NCBI GenBank assembly: GCA_025928335.1
Contig: JAICJQ010000011.1
Span: forward strand, 1-41,204
Origin: Gemmatimonadaceae bacterium
GTDB taxonomy: Bacteria; Gemmatimonadota; Gemmatimonadetes; Gemmatimonadales; Gemmatimonadaceae
Length of the DNA: 41,204 nucleotides
Reading direction: 5' to 3'
Shown here one piece after another: positions 1 to 7,817 of this stretch. Below the pieces are notes generated by a model that saw nothing but the letters and a program-made list of their open reading frames with translations, searched no databases and was not told the DNA's origin. The first letter of the stretch is position 1. Each line of letters opens with the position of its first letter. The translations under genes were made by a program, and so were the position numbers.

Positions 1-1443
1 CAGCTCGATCTCGAACGGCAATCCATCGCGGAGCACCTTTCGCACGGCGGCGCGCAATCGGTCGACGCTGTCGCGGGTGAAGAGATGGACATGGGAATCA
101 TCACCGAACAGCGGCGGCACTGGTTCCGACGGGTCGCGCCCGAAGATCTGATACAGCTCATCGGACCACCGCGTCCGGTCGCCGCGGGCGTCCCAGGTCC
201 AGCCGCCCACGTGAGCGATGCGTTCCGCCTCGCGAAGATCGGCTTCGCGCTGCCGAAGCGCTTCTTCGGCACGTTTCCGCTCCGTGATCTCCGACCAGAT
301 CGCACAGACGCCGAATACCGTATCGTTCGCATCGCGCAGCGGAAACTCGTTGATCAGAAAAACGCGACGGTTGCCATTCCGCTCGAAGACTTCCTCGTAC
401 GACGTCAGGGCGCGTTTCGCGATGACCGACGCGTCCATCCTCCGATGACGTTCGGCGTCCGCTGCCGGAAAAAGATCCTCGTCCGACTTCTCTCGCGCCG
501 CGTCGACGCTTGTGCCGAGCATCGACGCGAACATGCGATTGAGCAGCACGTATCGGCCCGAGAGATCCTTTACGATGATGACGTTCGGTGAGAAATCCAT
601 CACCGCCTGAAGGAGCCGCTGACTCTCGACGAGCGCCTTTGTCTGCTCGGTCAGCCGCTCGTTCGCCGATTGCAGGGCGACGCGGTTCCTCCGTAATTCG
701 GAGATATCGCGCGTGACCGTGCCGATGCCGAGCAAGCGTCCGGTTTGCGGGTCGCGAATGAGGAAGTTGTGCTGCCAGATCGGAATCTCGGTCTCGGCGC
801 GCCAGTGACGAAACCATGCTTCGCCTTGCCACAGGCCGCGTTTCATCGTGGACTGTTCGATCTCGCGCTGCGCGAAGTCACGAAGGCGCGGAGGATAAAA
901 CTCGATGAGATTCAGATCGCCGACTGGTGTATCCGATGCCAGTCCGACCATCGCACGTCCAGCGGGATTGAGGTACACGGGCTTTTGCGACGGGTCTGTG
1001 ATGCCGATAAAATCCGGCGAATTGTCGATCAGCGCGGCAAGGAGACGCCGCTGATCGGCGAGGTTGCGAAGCCGCTGCTGCAGGGCACTGACTCCGACGC
1101 TCATGAACGCGAAGATGAGAGCGGCGAGGACGTTTGCCGGGTCTTTGCCGGTCCAGCTGTGCCAGGGCGGCATGAAGGCCCACCAGACGATGAGTCCGGA
1201 GCCGACCGTCGCGACGATTCCGCTCGCCGCCCCGCCGAACCATGCGCTCAGAAAAACAGCTGGGTAGAACAACGCCCAGCGCGCCATCGTCGGTTTGAAA
1301 TGCCATTGAATGAGCGCGACGATGAGCGGCGGCACGATCGCTGCGAGGATCCTGCGAAGTTGGTAGCGGAATACATAGGACCGCCGCTCCGCCGCGGTCC
1401 GCTCCGCCGGTGAATCCTCCACGGTACGCCATGGTGATCGCAT
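1..1443 (-). CDS. Membrane sensor protein with DUF4118-like and PAS domains (3' end outside window)
   Basis: This frame stays open to the left edge, so the C-terminus (possibly a kinase or GGDEF output) is not seen. I start it at the ATG at 1443. Residues about 20-120 hold several hydrophobic helices resembling the DUF4118 membrane module of KdpD-like sensors, including FYPAVFLSAWFGG and a later AALIFAFMSVGVSAL. Three PAS units follow: one from about residue 136 (SPDFIGITDP, YLNPAGRAMVGL), one from about 282 (FSPNVIIVKDLSGRY, then a PAC end IWSEITERKRAEEAL), and one from about 395 (AERIAHVGGWTWDARG). By family knowledge these sense redox state, light or small ligands and pass the signal to a C-terminal output. 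The gene is divergent from a response regulator at 1611, which suggests a pair. Domain order is clear; the ligand and output are unknown. Confidence 0.85.
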   Translation of the reverse strand, partial: MRSPWRTVEDSPAERTAAERRSYVFRYQLRRILAAIVPPLIVALIQWHFKPTMARWALFYPAVFLSAWFGGAASGIVATVGSGLIVWWAFMPPWHSWTGKDPANVLAALIFAFMSVGVSALQQRLRNLADQRRLLAALIDNSPDFIGITDPSQKPVYLNPAGRAMVGLASDTPVGDLNLIEFYPPRLRDFAQREIEQSTMKRGLWQGEAWFRHWRAETEIPIWQHNFLIRDPQTGRLLGIGTVTRDISELRRNRVALQSANERLTEQTKALVESQRLLQAVMDFSPNVIIVKDLSGRYVLLNRMFASMLGTSVDAAREKSDEDLFPAADAERHRRMDASVIAKRALTSYEEVFERNGNRRVFLINEFPLRDANDTVFGVCAIWSEITERKRAEEALRQREADLREAERIAHVGGWTWDARGDRTRWSDELYQIFGRDPSEPVPPLFGDDSHVHLFTRDSVDRLRAAVRKVLRDGLPFEIEL

Positions 1444-1478
1444 CCCAATGGGAGAGTCGCCCAAGGCGCTAGACGGGG

Positions 1479-1552
1479 CTATCAGACTTTGTGCTTCTCT
1501 GGTGGTGCGTCAGATCACGCCTGTCAGCGCCGCATAGACCAAAGTCCCATAT
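1479..1552. promoter_or_regulatory. Inverted AAAGTCC-type boxes in divergent promoter region
   Basis: Between the divergent sensor and response-regulator genes lie a box CTATCAGACTTTG (about 1479-1491) and its near inverse CCAAAGTCCCATAT (1539-1552). A near copy of the second box, CCAAAGTCCTATTT, lies at 2064-2077 after the regulator gene. A third AAAGTCCAATA lies on the minus strand at 28673-28683, upstream of a TonB receptor. I infer a regulator operator. No known consensus is claimed. Confidence 0.35.
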
Positions 1553-1610
1553 CCCGCGCTCACGGTTACCTGTATTCGTTTTATTTGTTGTCTTGTTCCG
1601 AGTGGAGGCG

Positions 1611-2018
1611 ATGGGAACATACTCGACAATCAATCGCGAAGGCTGGGTCGCCGTCGTCGACGACGACGCATCGATTCGTCAGGCGCTGGCTCGTGTGCTC
1701 GCGGTCAGCGACATCCGCGCGCGCACCTTCGGGTCGGCCGAACAGTACCTGGCCCAAGCCGGCTCGGATGAGCCGAGTTGCTTGATCCTCGACGTCCATT
1801 TGACTGGGCGTAACGGATTCGAGCTGCGCGACGAGCTGGAGGCACGAGGGAGTACGGCGCCGATCATCTTCATCAGTGCACTCGATGAGAAGGCGGTCGT
1901 GCGGCTGTCGGGCCGCGCCGAGCGGCCCCGTTACCTCCAAAAGCCGTTCGATTCGCGTGCGCTGTTGGTGCTTGTTCGGCAGTACATCGAATCCGAAGCG
2001 GTCAGCAGAGCCGGTTAG
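1611..2018 (+). CDS. Single-domain response regulator (FixJ/CheY-like receiver)
   Basis: A 135-residue receiver with no output domain. The start is the ATG at 1611, preceded by GTGGAGG; the longer upstream reading lacks receiver-like sequence. The acidic patch VVDDD is near residue 14 and the phospho-acceptor Asp is in LILDVHLTG near residue 61. The switch serine is in IIFISALDE and the conserved lysine in YLQKPFDSRALL. By family knowledge the aspartate is phosphorylated by a histidine kinase. With no DNA-binding domain it would act through protein contact or in a phosphorelay. The divergent PAS sensor at 1-1443 is the obvious partner, but its kinase part is not visible. Similar stand-alone FixJ-type receivers are common in soil bacteria. 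The receiver call is firm; the partner is inferred. Confidence 0.85.
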   Translation: MGTYSTINREGWVAVVDDDASIRQALARVLAVSDIRARTFGSAEQYLAQAGSDEPSCLILDVHLTGRNGFELRDELEARGSTAPIIFISALDEKAVVRLSGRAERPRYLQKPFDSRALLVLVRQYIESEAVSRAG

Positions 2019-2101
2019 TCGCCTTTTCGCCCAGTCGGCCAATCGCCGCTGGGGACGCTACGTCCAAAGTCCTATTTCGAGCGTCCGCGATTCGCGGTTA
2101 G

Positions 2102-2365
2102 GTGTGTCGCGTGTTCGCCACCGCCAGCCGGTCTCGCCGAAATACGCTGACCAACGTCGTCGTGCGTCAGTCCATGCGCGTGTCGTCGGGGAACTGTTCG
2201 TCGGTCAGCGTCGAGGTGTTCGATATTCTCAACGTCTTCCAGGCGTCAGGCCAAAACAGGCTCAGCGAACCGTTATGTCGGCTCACGGGCGAGAGCCGGC
2301 AGCGGACGTTTCAAAATGTCTGCACCTACTACGACGTGAGGATCGCCGTCCACTTCAAGTGGTGA
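2102..2365 (+). pseudogene. Decayed C-terminal fragment of an Oar-like TonB receptor
   Basis: An in-frame TAG sits immediately before the first codon, so this is not the tail of a longer intact frame. The translation resembles the last 90 residues of the receptor encoded at 25354-28629. LTNVVVRQSM matches LTNLAVRQAL, VEVFDILNVFQASG matches LQVFNVLNLLNARWG, and the last residues TYYDVRIAVHFKW match TYYQIQLAVRYNF. It ends in an aromatic residue, as outer-membrane barrels do. No plug, barrel body or signal peptide is found upstream, so I call it a remnant of a lost receptor gene. A real 87-residue protein starting at the GTG at 2102 is possible but less likely. Confidence 0.5.
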
Positions 2366-2445
2366 CGGACGGAGTAGTCCGCGGCGAGTTTCTGGCGGGC
2401 GTCGGCGCCAAGAAGTAAGATGGAGGGCCGACTGCAAACGACCGT

Positions 2446-2454
2446 CCCCCCCCC
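2446..2454 (+). repeat. C9 homopolymer tract upstream of VOC gene
   Basis: Nine consecutive C residues, then A and five more C, lie 23 bases before the ATG at 2478. Homopolymers of this length are prone to slippage and could alter promoter or leader spacing. No effect can be shown from sequence alone. Confidence 0.6.
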
Positions 2455-2477
2455 ACCCCCGCCCGCCCGAGGCTTCA

Positions 2478-3578
2478 ATGAGCGACACGATCGAACGACT
2501 GCTGCGTGATTTCGACGAAGGACGCGTCTCGAGACGTGACGTGTTGCGGGCACTCGGTCTATCGCTGGTTGCGATCCCGTCGATTGGTCTGGCACAGGGG
2601 GTGGCGCGCAGTAATCGCGCGGCGGCCGATACGGCGCGCATCCCGTCGCCGTTCGAGCCGACGGGGTGGAAGACAGTCTGGTTCGACCACCTTACGTATC
2701 AATGCATCGATTACAAGAAGGCGGTTCCCTTCTATGCCGCCGTGATGGGATGGAAGGTCCGTGATGACGACGGCAAGCGTTGCGTCATGGAAATCAGTGA
2801 CGCCGTGGGGGACGCGGTATTCATCAATGGTTACGAGCCACCTCCACCGCCCCCCGCCCCAACCCAGCAGGCAGATACGACCGGTCGCGGTGGACGCGGC
2901 GGTGGCGCGCGCGCTCCGCGAATGGCGAGAATCAGCAATCTCGCCTTCGGCATCGACGCGTGGGACACGAACAAGGTCGAGGCTGAGCTCAAGAAACGCG
3001 GCCTCGATCCCGTCGCCGATCACAACGGCGATTTCAAGAGCTTCCACGTGAAGGACCCGGATGGCTTCGATGTTCAGATCACGAACGGGACGCGCGCCAA
3101 TCGTCACAACAAGTCGGCGAACGGCAAGCTTCCCGGACCGATGCCCTTCGAACCGACCGGCTGGAAAACCCTCTGGGTCGACCACCTTTCATACGGTTGC
3201 TCGGACTTCAAGCGCACCTTCGCCTTCTATGAGGCGCTGCTCGGCTGGACCCAATCGGGCGGCACCAACGAGCGACAGGTTACGGTGGACATGGGTGACG
3301 CCGGCGGCGCAATCATCCGCAATCGTCCGGGCGGAATGACGAACATCGACCATATCTCATTCGGCATCGAGGGCTTCGATCCAGACAAGGTCGAGGCGGA
3401 GCTCATGAAGCGGAATCTCGGGACGCCGGCGCGGAACAACCCGGGCCACCTGCAGCCCGATACCGGAAGTGGCGGCGACATCCACACGTCGCGATTCAAG
3501 AGCTATCACACACCGGATCCGTTCGCGTGGGACCTCCAGATCAGCAACGTGATCAAGTCGAACCGCCACGACACCTGA
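2478..3578 (+). CDS. Tat-exported protein with two VOC (glyoxalase/dioxygenase-fold) domains
   Basis: A 366-residue protein. The N-terminus carries a twin-arginine type signal, SRRDVLRALGLSLVAIP around residues 18-34, ending near LAQG, so export in folded form is likely. Two vicinal-oxygen-chelate domains follow, one from about 56 to 210 and one from about 225 to 366. Each opens with the same phrase, FEPTGWKT then DHLTY or DHLSY, and each has the FYxAxxGW element typical of the fold. The first domain has a proline run and a Gly/Arg-rich insert near residues 120-147. VOC proteins bind a metal and act as lyases, dioxygenases or resistance proteins; the substrate here cannot be read. The start is the ATG after CGAGGCTTCA. 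It faces the LytTR regulator across a hairpin and stands alone on its strand. Confidence 0.8.
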   Translation: MSDTIERLLRDFDEGRVSRRDVLRALGLSLVAIPSIGLAQGVARSNRAAADTARIPSPFEPTGWKTVWFDHLTYQCIDYKKAVPFYAAVMGWKVRDDDGKRCVMEISDAVGDAVFINGYEPPPPPPAPTQQADTTGRGGRGGGARAPRMARISNLAFGIDAWDTNKVEAELKKRGLDPVADHNGDFKSFHVKDPDGFDVQITNGTRANRHNKSANGKLPGPMPFEPTGWKTLWVDHLSYGCSDFKRTFAFYEALLGWTQSGGTNERQVTVDMGDAGGAIIRNRPGGMTNIDHISFGIEGFDPDKVEAELMKRNLGTPARNNPGHLQPDTGSGGDIHTSRFKSYHTPDPFAWDLQISNVIKSNRHDT

Positions 3579-3613
3579 TCGTCGTCCCAAACAACAAACA
3601 GCACATGGGGTAA

Positions 3614-3637
3614 GCAAACCCCGCAAACGGGGTTAGC
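3614..3637. terminator. Hairpin between convergent genes
   Basis: A perfect 7-bp stem AACCCCG / CGGGGTT with loop CAAA (3617-3634) extends by two further pairs beyond one mismatch. It lies between the VOC stop and the end of the LytTR gene, and overlaps that gene's stop codon. There is only a weak T-run on either side, so it may be a modest bidirectional terminator. Confidence 0.5.
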
Positions 3638-4409
3638 CCTTCAGGCGCTGCTCGACTTGCTCGCGTTTTGCTCGACTGACACGCACGCGAGCGCCGTTCT
3701 TGAGTTGAAGCTCGTAGTCGCCGCCGGCGCCGCGCAGGAGGGTGTCGACGCGATCGAGGGGGACGATCGCGGACCGGTGGACGCGCATGAACCGGGTGGG
3801 ATCCAAGCTGTCCTCGAGCGCCTGCATCGTTTCGCGAACGAGGTGCCGCCGAGTTCCGACGACAATCTCGGCGTATGGACCGCTCGCCGCGATGTAGTCC
3901 ACCTGGTCGACGGGGATGTACGTCACCTTGCCGCGCGCCTCGACCGGAATTCGCTGGATGTAGTGCGACGCCGGCGCGGGCGCGTCGCCCTCGAGCACGG
4001 CGCGTAAGCGTTCGCGGAGGGCGCGCGCTTCGCGAAGCTCCGCATGCGCTCGACCGCGCGCCAGCGCCTGCTCGAATCGCTCGTCGTCGAACGGCTTGAC
4101 GAGGTAGTCGAGCGCCGCAAGCTCGAACGCCTTGAGCGCGTGCTGATCGTATGCCGTGACGAAAATCGTCGGGGGCATCGCGTCGATGCCAACTGAGCGG
4201 ACGACGTCGAGGCCGGTCATTCCAGGCATCTGCACATCGAGGAACACCAGATCCGGATTCAGCGAGCGAATCCTCTCGATCGCGACGTCGCCGTTGTCGG
4301 CCGTGCCGGCGATCTCGATTCCCTCCTCATGCGCAAGGAGATCTTCGATGCGCTGACGCGCCAGCGGCTCGTCGTCGACGACGAGAACGCGCAGCGGCCG
4401 GGCGGTCAT
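3633..4409 (-). CDS. LytTR-family response regulator
   Basis: A 258-residue DNA-binding response regulator. The receiver occupies residues 1-120, with acidic patch VVDDEP, phospho-acceptor Asp58 in VFLDVQMPG, switch Thr85 in IFVTAYD and Lys105 in DYLVKPFDD. After a linker comes a LytTR domain (about 155-256), with KVTYIPVDQVDYIAASGPYAEI and MRVHRSAIVPLDRVD. By family knowledge LytTR domains bind short direct repeats upstream of targets, often for envelope or efflux genes. The start overlaps the stop of the kinase at 4406-5587 by four bases (ATGA), so the two are translationally coupled. The divergent macAB-like operon is the likely target, and a strong dyad lies in that gap (5614-5650). Assignment is firm; the target is inferred. 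Confidence 0.93.
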   Translation of the reverse strand: MTARPLRVLVVDDEPLARQRIEDLLAHEEGIEIAGTADNGDVAIERIRSLNPDLVFLDVQMPGMTGLDVVRSVGIDAMPPTIFVTAYDQHALKAFELAALDYLVKPFDDERFEQALARGRAHAELREARALRERLRAVLEGDAPAPASHYIQRIPVEARGKVTYIPVDQVDYIAASGPYAEIVVGTRRHLVRETMQALEDSLDPTRFMRVHRSAIVPLDRVDTLLRGAGGDYELQLKNGARVRVSRAKREQVEQRLKG

Positions 4410-5587
4410 GCGCGTTCCGGTTGCTCGTGGTATGGCAGCCGGATCTCGGCCACGGTCCCGCCATCCGGCGCGGGTTGGAGCGAAAAGCGCTGCTTCGCTT
4501 TGTACAGCTGGTCGAGGCGAGCGATCGTATTCGTAAGCCCGACGCCGTTGTCGGTCTCCGTGTCGCCAAGCCCGGGCCCGTGGTCGCGAACCCTGAGTAC
4601 GACCTGGTCGCCGGATCGGACGGCGGACACTTCGACGTGGCCGCGCCCGTCGCTCGCGCTGACGCCATGTTTGAGTGCGTTCTCCACCAAGGGCTGAAGG
4701 ATGAGGTTGGGCACGAGCGCGCCTTTCACGTCGTCGGCGGCGCTGATCGTCGCCTCGAGCTTTCCCTGAAAGCGTACTTCCATAATGTCTAAATAGCGTC
4801 TCAACAACTCGAGCTCGCGCTCGAGCACGATCTCCTGGCTCTCGGTCTCTTCGAGCGTATGACGCAGCAGCTCGCCTAGTCGCGCGATCATCTTGCGGAC
4901 GCCTCGTGGGTCGCGCTCGACGAGCGATGAGATCGCGTTCAGCGTGTTGAACAGGAAATGCGGGTTGAGCTGTGACCGCAGTGCCGTCAGTCGGGCGTCA
5001 GCGAGCTGTGCCTCGAGCTTGGCAGCCTGAGCCTGAAGCTGCGTAGTCTCTTCCAGCCGAGCCTGGTAACGCAGGAAGTAGTCGCGCGCCAAGGCCGCCG
5101 CGAAGACCGCCAGGTACACCATATAGTCGTAGAGGAATTGGAAGCGCAGCAGATTGCCGAAAATCGACGGTGGCTGGCGGACGCGACCGGGGGGTGGCGG
5201 CAAGACGTGCAGGCGGACTTGGGCGAGCACGGTGTCCACCAGGATGGCGATGACGAGCCCGAGCGTCATAAAAAGCAGAATCCGGCGGCGACCGGTCTCG
5301 GCGGTGACCGTGAAGCGGTGGGCGAGCATGAAGATCGGCACCGTGAGTACCGCCCAAATCGAGTACTCGGCGAACGAGATGGTGAGCAGCCCGGACGCGA
5401 CGTCAGGGCTCAGCTCGGGGCCGCGGGGATTGATCAGGCGGCCGGCCGCGCTCAGCGCTCCAAGAAACGCCCAAAAGCCCATGATTGCGGCGAGCTCACC
5501 CGCGCGGAGTGGGACGCGGCTCGTCCGCCGCTCATAGGGCGACTCGTGCAATTCAGAACCCGTCGGTGCAACTGGTGACATTCGCAC
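4406..5587 (-). CDS. LytS/YehU-type sensor histidine kinase
   Basis: A 393-residue membrane kinase. The first 180 residues hold about four hydrophobic helices, including LAAIMGFWAFLGALSAAG, IWAVLTVPIFMLAH, LLFMTLGLVIAILVDTVL and YMVYLAVFAAALA. A coiled-coil segment around 175-200 leads to the His_kinase signature LNPHFLFNTLNAISS, with the phospho-acceptor at His210. A HATPase follows, with the N-box LILQPLVENALKHG and the G-box VRDHGPGLGD. This layout belongs to the LytS/YehU group that pairs with LytTR regulators, and the partner overlaps it downstream. There is no large extracytoplasmic sensor, so the cue is probably sensed in the membrane. An ATG two codons in is an equally good start. Confidence 0.92.
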   Translation of the reverse strand: MRMSPVAPTGSELHESPYERRTSRVPLRAGELAAIMGFWAFLGALSAAGRLINPRGPELSPDVASGLLTISFAEYSIWAVLTVPIFMLAHRFTVTAETGRRRILLFMTLGLVIAILVDTVLAQVRLHVLPPPPGRVRQPPSIFGNLLRFQFLYDYMVYLAVFAAALARDYFLRYQARLEETTQLQAQAAKLEAQLADARLTALRSQLNPHFLFNTLNAISSLVERDPRGVRKMIARLGELLRHTLEETESQEIVLERELELLRRYLDIMEVRFQGKLEATISAADDVKGALVPNLILQPLVENALKHGVSASDGRGHVEVSAVRSGDQVVLRVRDHGPGLGDTETDNGVGLTNTIARLDQLYKAKQRFSLQPAPDGGTVAEIRLPYHEQPERA

Positions 5588-5613
5588 AACTTCGGGTTAG
5601 CGGATGACGTCTA

Positions 5614-5650
5614 CTCATCGAGCGCGGATGACCCGCGCATTCTCGATGAG
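5614..5650. promoter_or_regulatory. Nested dyad before the macA-like gene, overlapping its ribosome binding site
   Basis: CTCATCGAG (5614-5622) is the perfect inverse of CTCGATGAG (5642-5650). Nested inside is a 6-bp stem GCGCGG / CCGCGC (5622-5627 with 5633-5638; base 5622 belongs to both arms as drawn). The right arm runs into GAGGA, the ribosome binding site of the gene starting at 5657. It may be an operator in the divergent kinase/efflux promoter region, an RNA hairpin limiting translation, or both. Confidence 0.5.
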
Positions 5651-5656
5651 GATGCA

Positions 5657-7015
5657 ATGAACAAGATCAAGGTTACTGCCGCCACCGCTATGGTGGCGCT
5701 CTTCGGCGGAACGGCGTGGCTCTATAAGCGGGCCGACGGCAAGGAGCTGCCTCAATATCGGACCGCGCCAGTCACCCGCGCCTCCATCAAATCGACGGTC
5801 TCGGCGACCGGCTCGTTGAGCGCCGTTCGTACGGTGCAGGTCGGAACACAGGTCTCCGGCCAGGTCGCACAGCTTTACGTCGATTTCAACGATCATGTGA
5901 AAAAGGGGCAACTACTCGCCCGCATCGATCCGACGCTGCAGCAGCAGGCGGTCGAGGATGCACAGGCGCAAGTGGAGCGCGCCCAGGCGACGCTCACTCA
6001 GGCGCAGGACGACTATAACCGCAACAAGCAGCTGCTCGACGCGAAGGTGATCACGGCGCAGGAGTTCAGCACCGTGCAGTCCAACTTCTCGGTGCAGCAG
6101 GCGACGGTGAAATCGGCGAAGATCGCGCTGGACCGCGCGAAACAGAATCTGTCGTACACATCGATCTATGCGCCGATCGACGGCGTGATCGTCGAGCGCG
6201 ACGTGGACGTCGGCCAGACGGTCGCGGCCAGCCTCTCGGCGCCCCAGCTGTTCATCATCGCCAACGATCTCTCGGAGATGCAGATCCTGGCCTCCGTGGA
6301 CGAAAGCGACATCGGCGTGATCAAGGACGGCCAGCCCGTGCAATTCACCGTGCAGTCGTATCCGGGCCAGAACTTCACCGGAAACGTCGAGCAGGTGCGC
6401 CTGCAATCGAAAACGCAGGACAATGTGGTGAACTACACCGTGGTCGTCGGTGTGAAGAACGACACGCAGAAGTTGCTGCCGGGCATGACGGCGACCGTGA
6501 CGTTCGAGACCGGCAGCGCGGACAACGCGCTCAGTGTCCCGAACGCGGCGCTGCGCCTCAAGCCGACGGAAGCGATGTTGGCGACGGCGCAGAACTCGGC
6601 GACTCGACAGCCCGGCGACTCGACCACTCGGCGACTCGGCGACTCGGCGACTCGGCGTGCGAGCGGCACGTATGTGCCGGGCCAGGGTCAGGGCGCGAGC
6701 GGTCTTGGTGCGCGGAGCGGTGGTGGTGCGCGGAGCGGTGGTCAGCAGCGCGCCGGGGGGCAAGGCTCGAGTGGCTTCGCGACACTGTGGACGCTGGGCG
6801 CCGACGGCAAGACGGTGAAACCAGTCCGCGTTCGGACAGGGCTCACTGACGGTCAGCGCACCGCGATCACGACGCGAGATAGCACGCTCACCGAAGGCAC
6901 GCAGGTAATCATCGGTGTCGGCGGCGGCGCCGCGGCCGCAACACCGGCAACCAGTCAGAGCAGCAACCCGTTCCAGCCACAGCGCGGCGCGACACGCGGC
7001 CCGCGCGGCTTCTAA
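5657..7015 (+). CDS. MacA-like periplasmic adaptor of a tripartite efflux system
   Basis: A 452-residue membrane-fusion protein. An N-terminal hydrophobic anchor (about 5-21) is followed by the lipoyl half-motif VSATGSLSAVRTVQVGTQVSGQVAQL. A long alpha-hairpin lies around 95-165 (QQQAVEDAQAQVERAQATLTQAQ). The second lipoyl half, SIYAPIDGVIVERDVDVGQTV, leads into beta-barrel and membrane-proximal domains. It bridges the inner-membrane MacB complex and a TolC-like channel, both encoded downstream. Residues about 312-375 are a low-complexity insert made by an octamer DNA array (6593-6656) plus Gly/Arg/Ser repeats, within the C-terminal part. The start at 5657 has GAGGA upstream. Whether the system exports a drug, peptide or lipid cannot be told. 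Confidence 0.92.
   Translation: MNKIKVTAATAMVALFGGTAWLYKRADGKELPQYRTAPVTRASIKSTVSATGSLSAVRTVQVGTQVSGQVAQLYVDFNDHVKKGQLLARIDPTLQQQAVEDAQAQVERAQATLTQAQDDYNRNKQLLDAKVITAQEFSTVQSNFSVQQATVKSAKIALDRAKQNLSYTSIYAPIDGVIVERDVDVGQTVAASLSAPQLFIIANDLSEMQILASVDESDIGVIKDGQPVQFTVQSYPGQNFTGNVEQVRLQSKTQDNVVNYTVVVGVKNDTQKLLPGMTATVTFETGSADNALSVPNAALRLKPTEAMLATAQNSATRQPGDSTTRRLGDSATRRASGTYVPGQGQGASGLGARSGGGARSGGQQRAGGQGSSGFATLWTLGADGKTVKPVRVRTGLTDGQRTAITTRDSTLTEGTQVIIGVGGGAAAATPATSQSSNPFQPQRGATRGPRGF
6593..6656 (+). repeat. Octamer tandem array (consensus GACTCGGC) inside the macA-like gene
   Basis: Eight consecutive 8-base units. The last four are CACTCGGC then three exact GACTCGGC, and the earlier ones differ by one to three bases. 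Three units equal 24 bases, so the array reads as an 8-residue peptide period (RLGDSATR). The same octamer recurs at 38492-38547. Confidence 0.9.
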
Positions 7016-7025
7016 GGAGCCGACG

Positions 7026-7817
7026 ATGAGCAACACGCAACCAGTCATCGACATCTCGGGTGTGAAGAAGGTGTACGCCATGGGCGCGAATAAGGTCTAC
7101 GCGCTCCGTGGCGTGGACCTTACGGTCGCCCCGGGCGAGATGATCGCCGTCATGGGAAGCTCCGGCTCGGGCAAGTCGACGCTGATGAACATTCTCGGCT
7201 GCCTCGATGTGCCGACCGAGGGTACGTACTCGCTCGACGGCATCAAAGTGAACGGCATGTCGAAGAACCAGCTCGCCGACCTGCGCAATCAGAAGCTCGG
7301 TTTCGTCTTCCAGGGGTTCAATCTGCTCGCACGAACGAGTGCGATCGACAACGTGGAGCTCCCGCTCCTCTACGATCGCAGCGGACGAAAGCTGGACACG
7401 AAGGCGATGGCCGTCGAGGCGCTGACGCGAGTCGGACTCGGCGACCGTATGGATCACCAGCCGAGCGAGCTGTCGGGCGGTCAGCAGCAGCGCGTGGCGA
7501 TCGCGCGAGCGCTCGTCACGCAGCCGAGGCTTCTCCTCGCGGACGAGCCGACGGGTAACCTGGACAGCCGCATGACGGTCGAAGTGATGGCGCTCTTCCA
7601 GGAGTTGAATGACCAAGGCATCACGATCGTGCTGGTGACGCACGAGCCCGACGTGGCGCAGTATGCGAAACGCATTGTCGAAGTTCGGGACGGACACATT
7701 CGGCGCGACCACCCGGTACTCAACCGGAAGCGCGCGGAAGAGGACCTGAAGGCCTTGATCGCGGCGCACGTTGGTGAAGAGGAAATGCCGGCGACCGAAG
7801 GCGCGGAGGCAGCATGA
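7026..7817 (+). CDS. MacB-type ABC transporter ATPase
   Basis: A 263-residue ABC ATPase. The start is the ATG at 7026, preceded by AAGGAG. Walker A is GSSGSGKST (Lys50), the Q-loop is FVFQGFNLLART, the signature is LSGGQQQR and Walker B is RLLLADEPTGNLD. The H-loop is VLVTHEPDVAQYAKR. This is the LolD/MacB subgroup that works with FtsX-like permeases as mechanotransmitters. In E. coli MacB the ATPase and permease are fused; here they are separate genes joined by a four-base ATGA overlap at 7814. The C-terminus past about residue 225 is a charged extension. It powers the adaptor and outer channel encoded on either side. Confidence 0.95.
   Translation: MSNTQPVIDISGVKKVYAMGANKVYALRGVDLTVAPGEMIAVMGSSGSGKSTLMNILGCLDVPTEGTYSLDGIKVNGMSKNQLADLRNQKLGFVFQGFNLLARTSAIDNVELPLLYDRSGRKLDTKAMAVEALTRVGLGDRMDHQPSELSGGQQQRVAIARALVTQPRLLLADEPTGNLDSRMTVEVMALFQELNDQGITIVLVTHEPDVAQYAKRIVEVRDGHIRRDHPVLNRKRAEEDLKALIAAHVGEEEMPATEGAEAA

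Noticed and set aside
158-832. 224-codon minus-strand frame near the left edge
   Set aside because: It is out of phase with the PAS reading frame, which stays open from 1443 to base 1 and gives clear PAS motifs.
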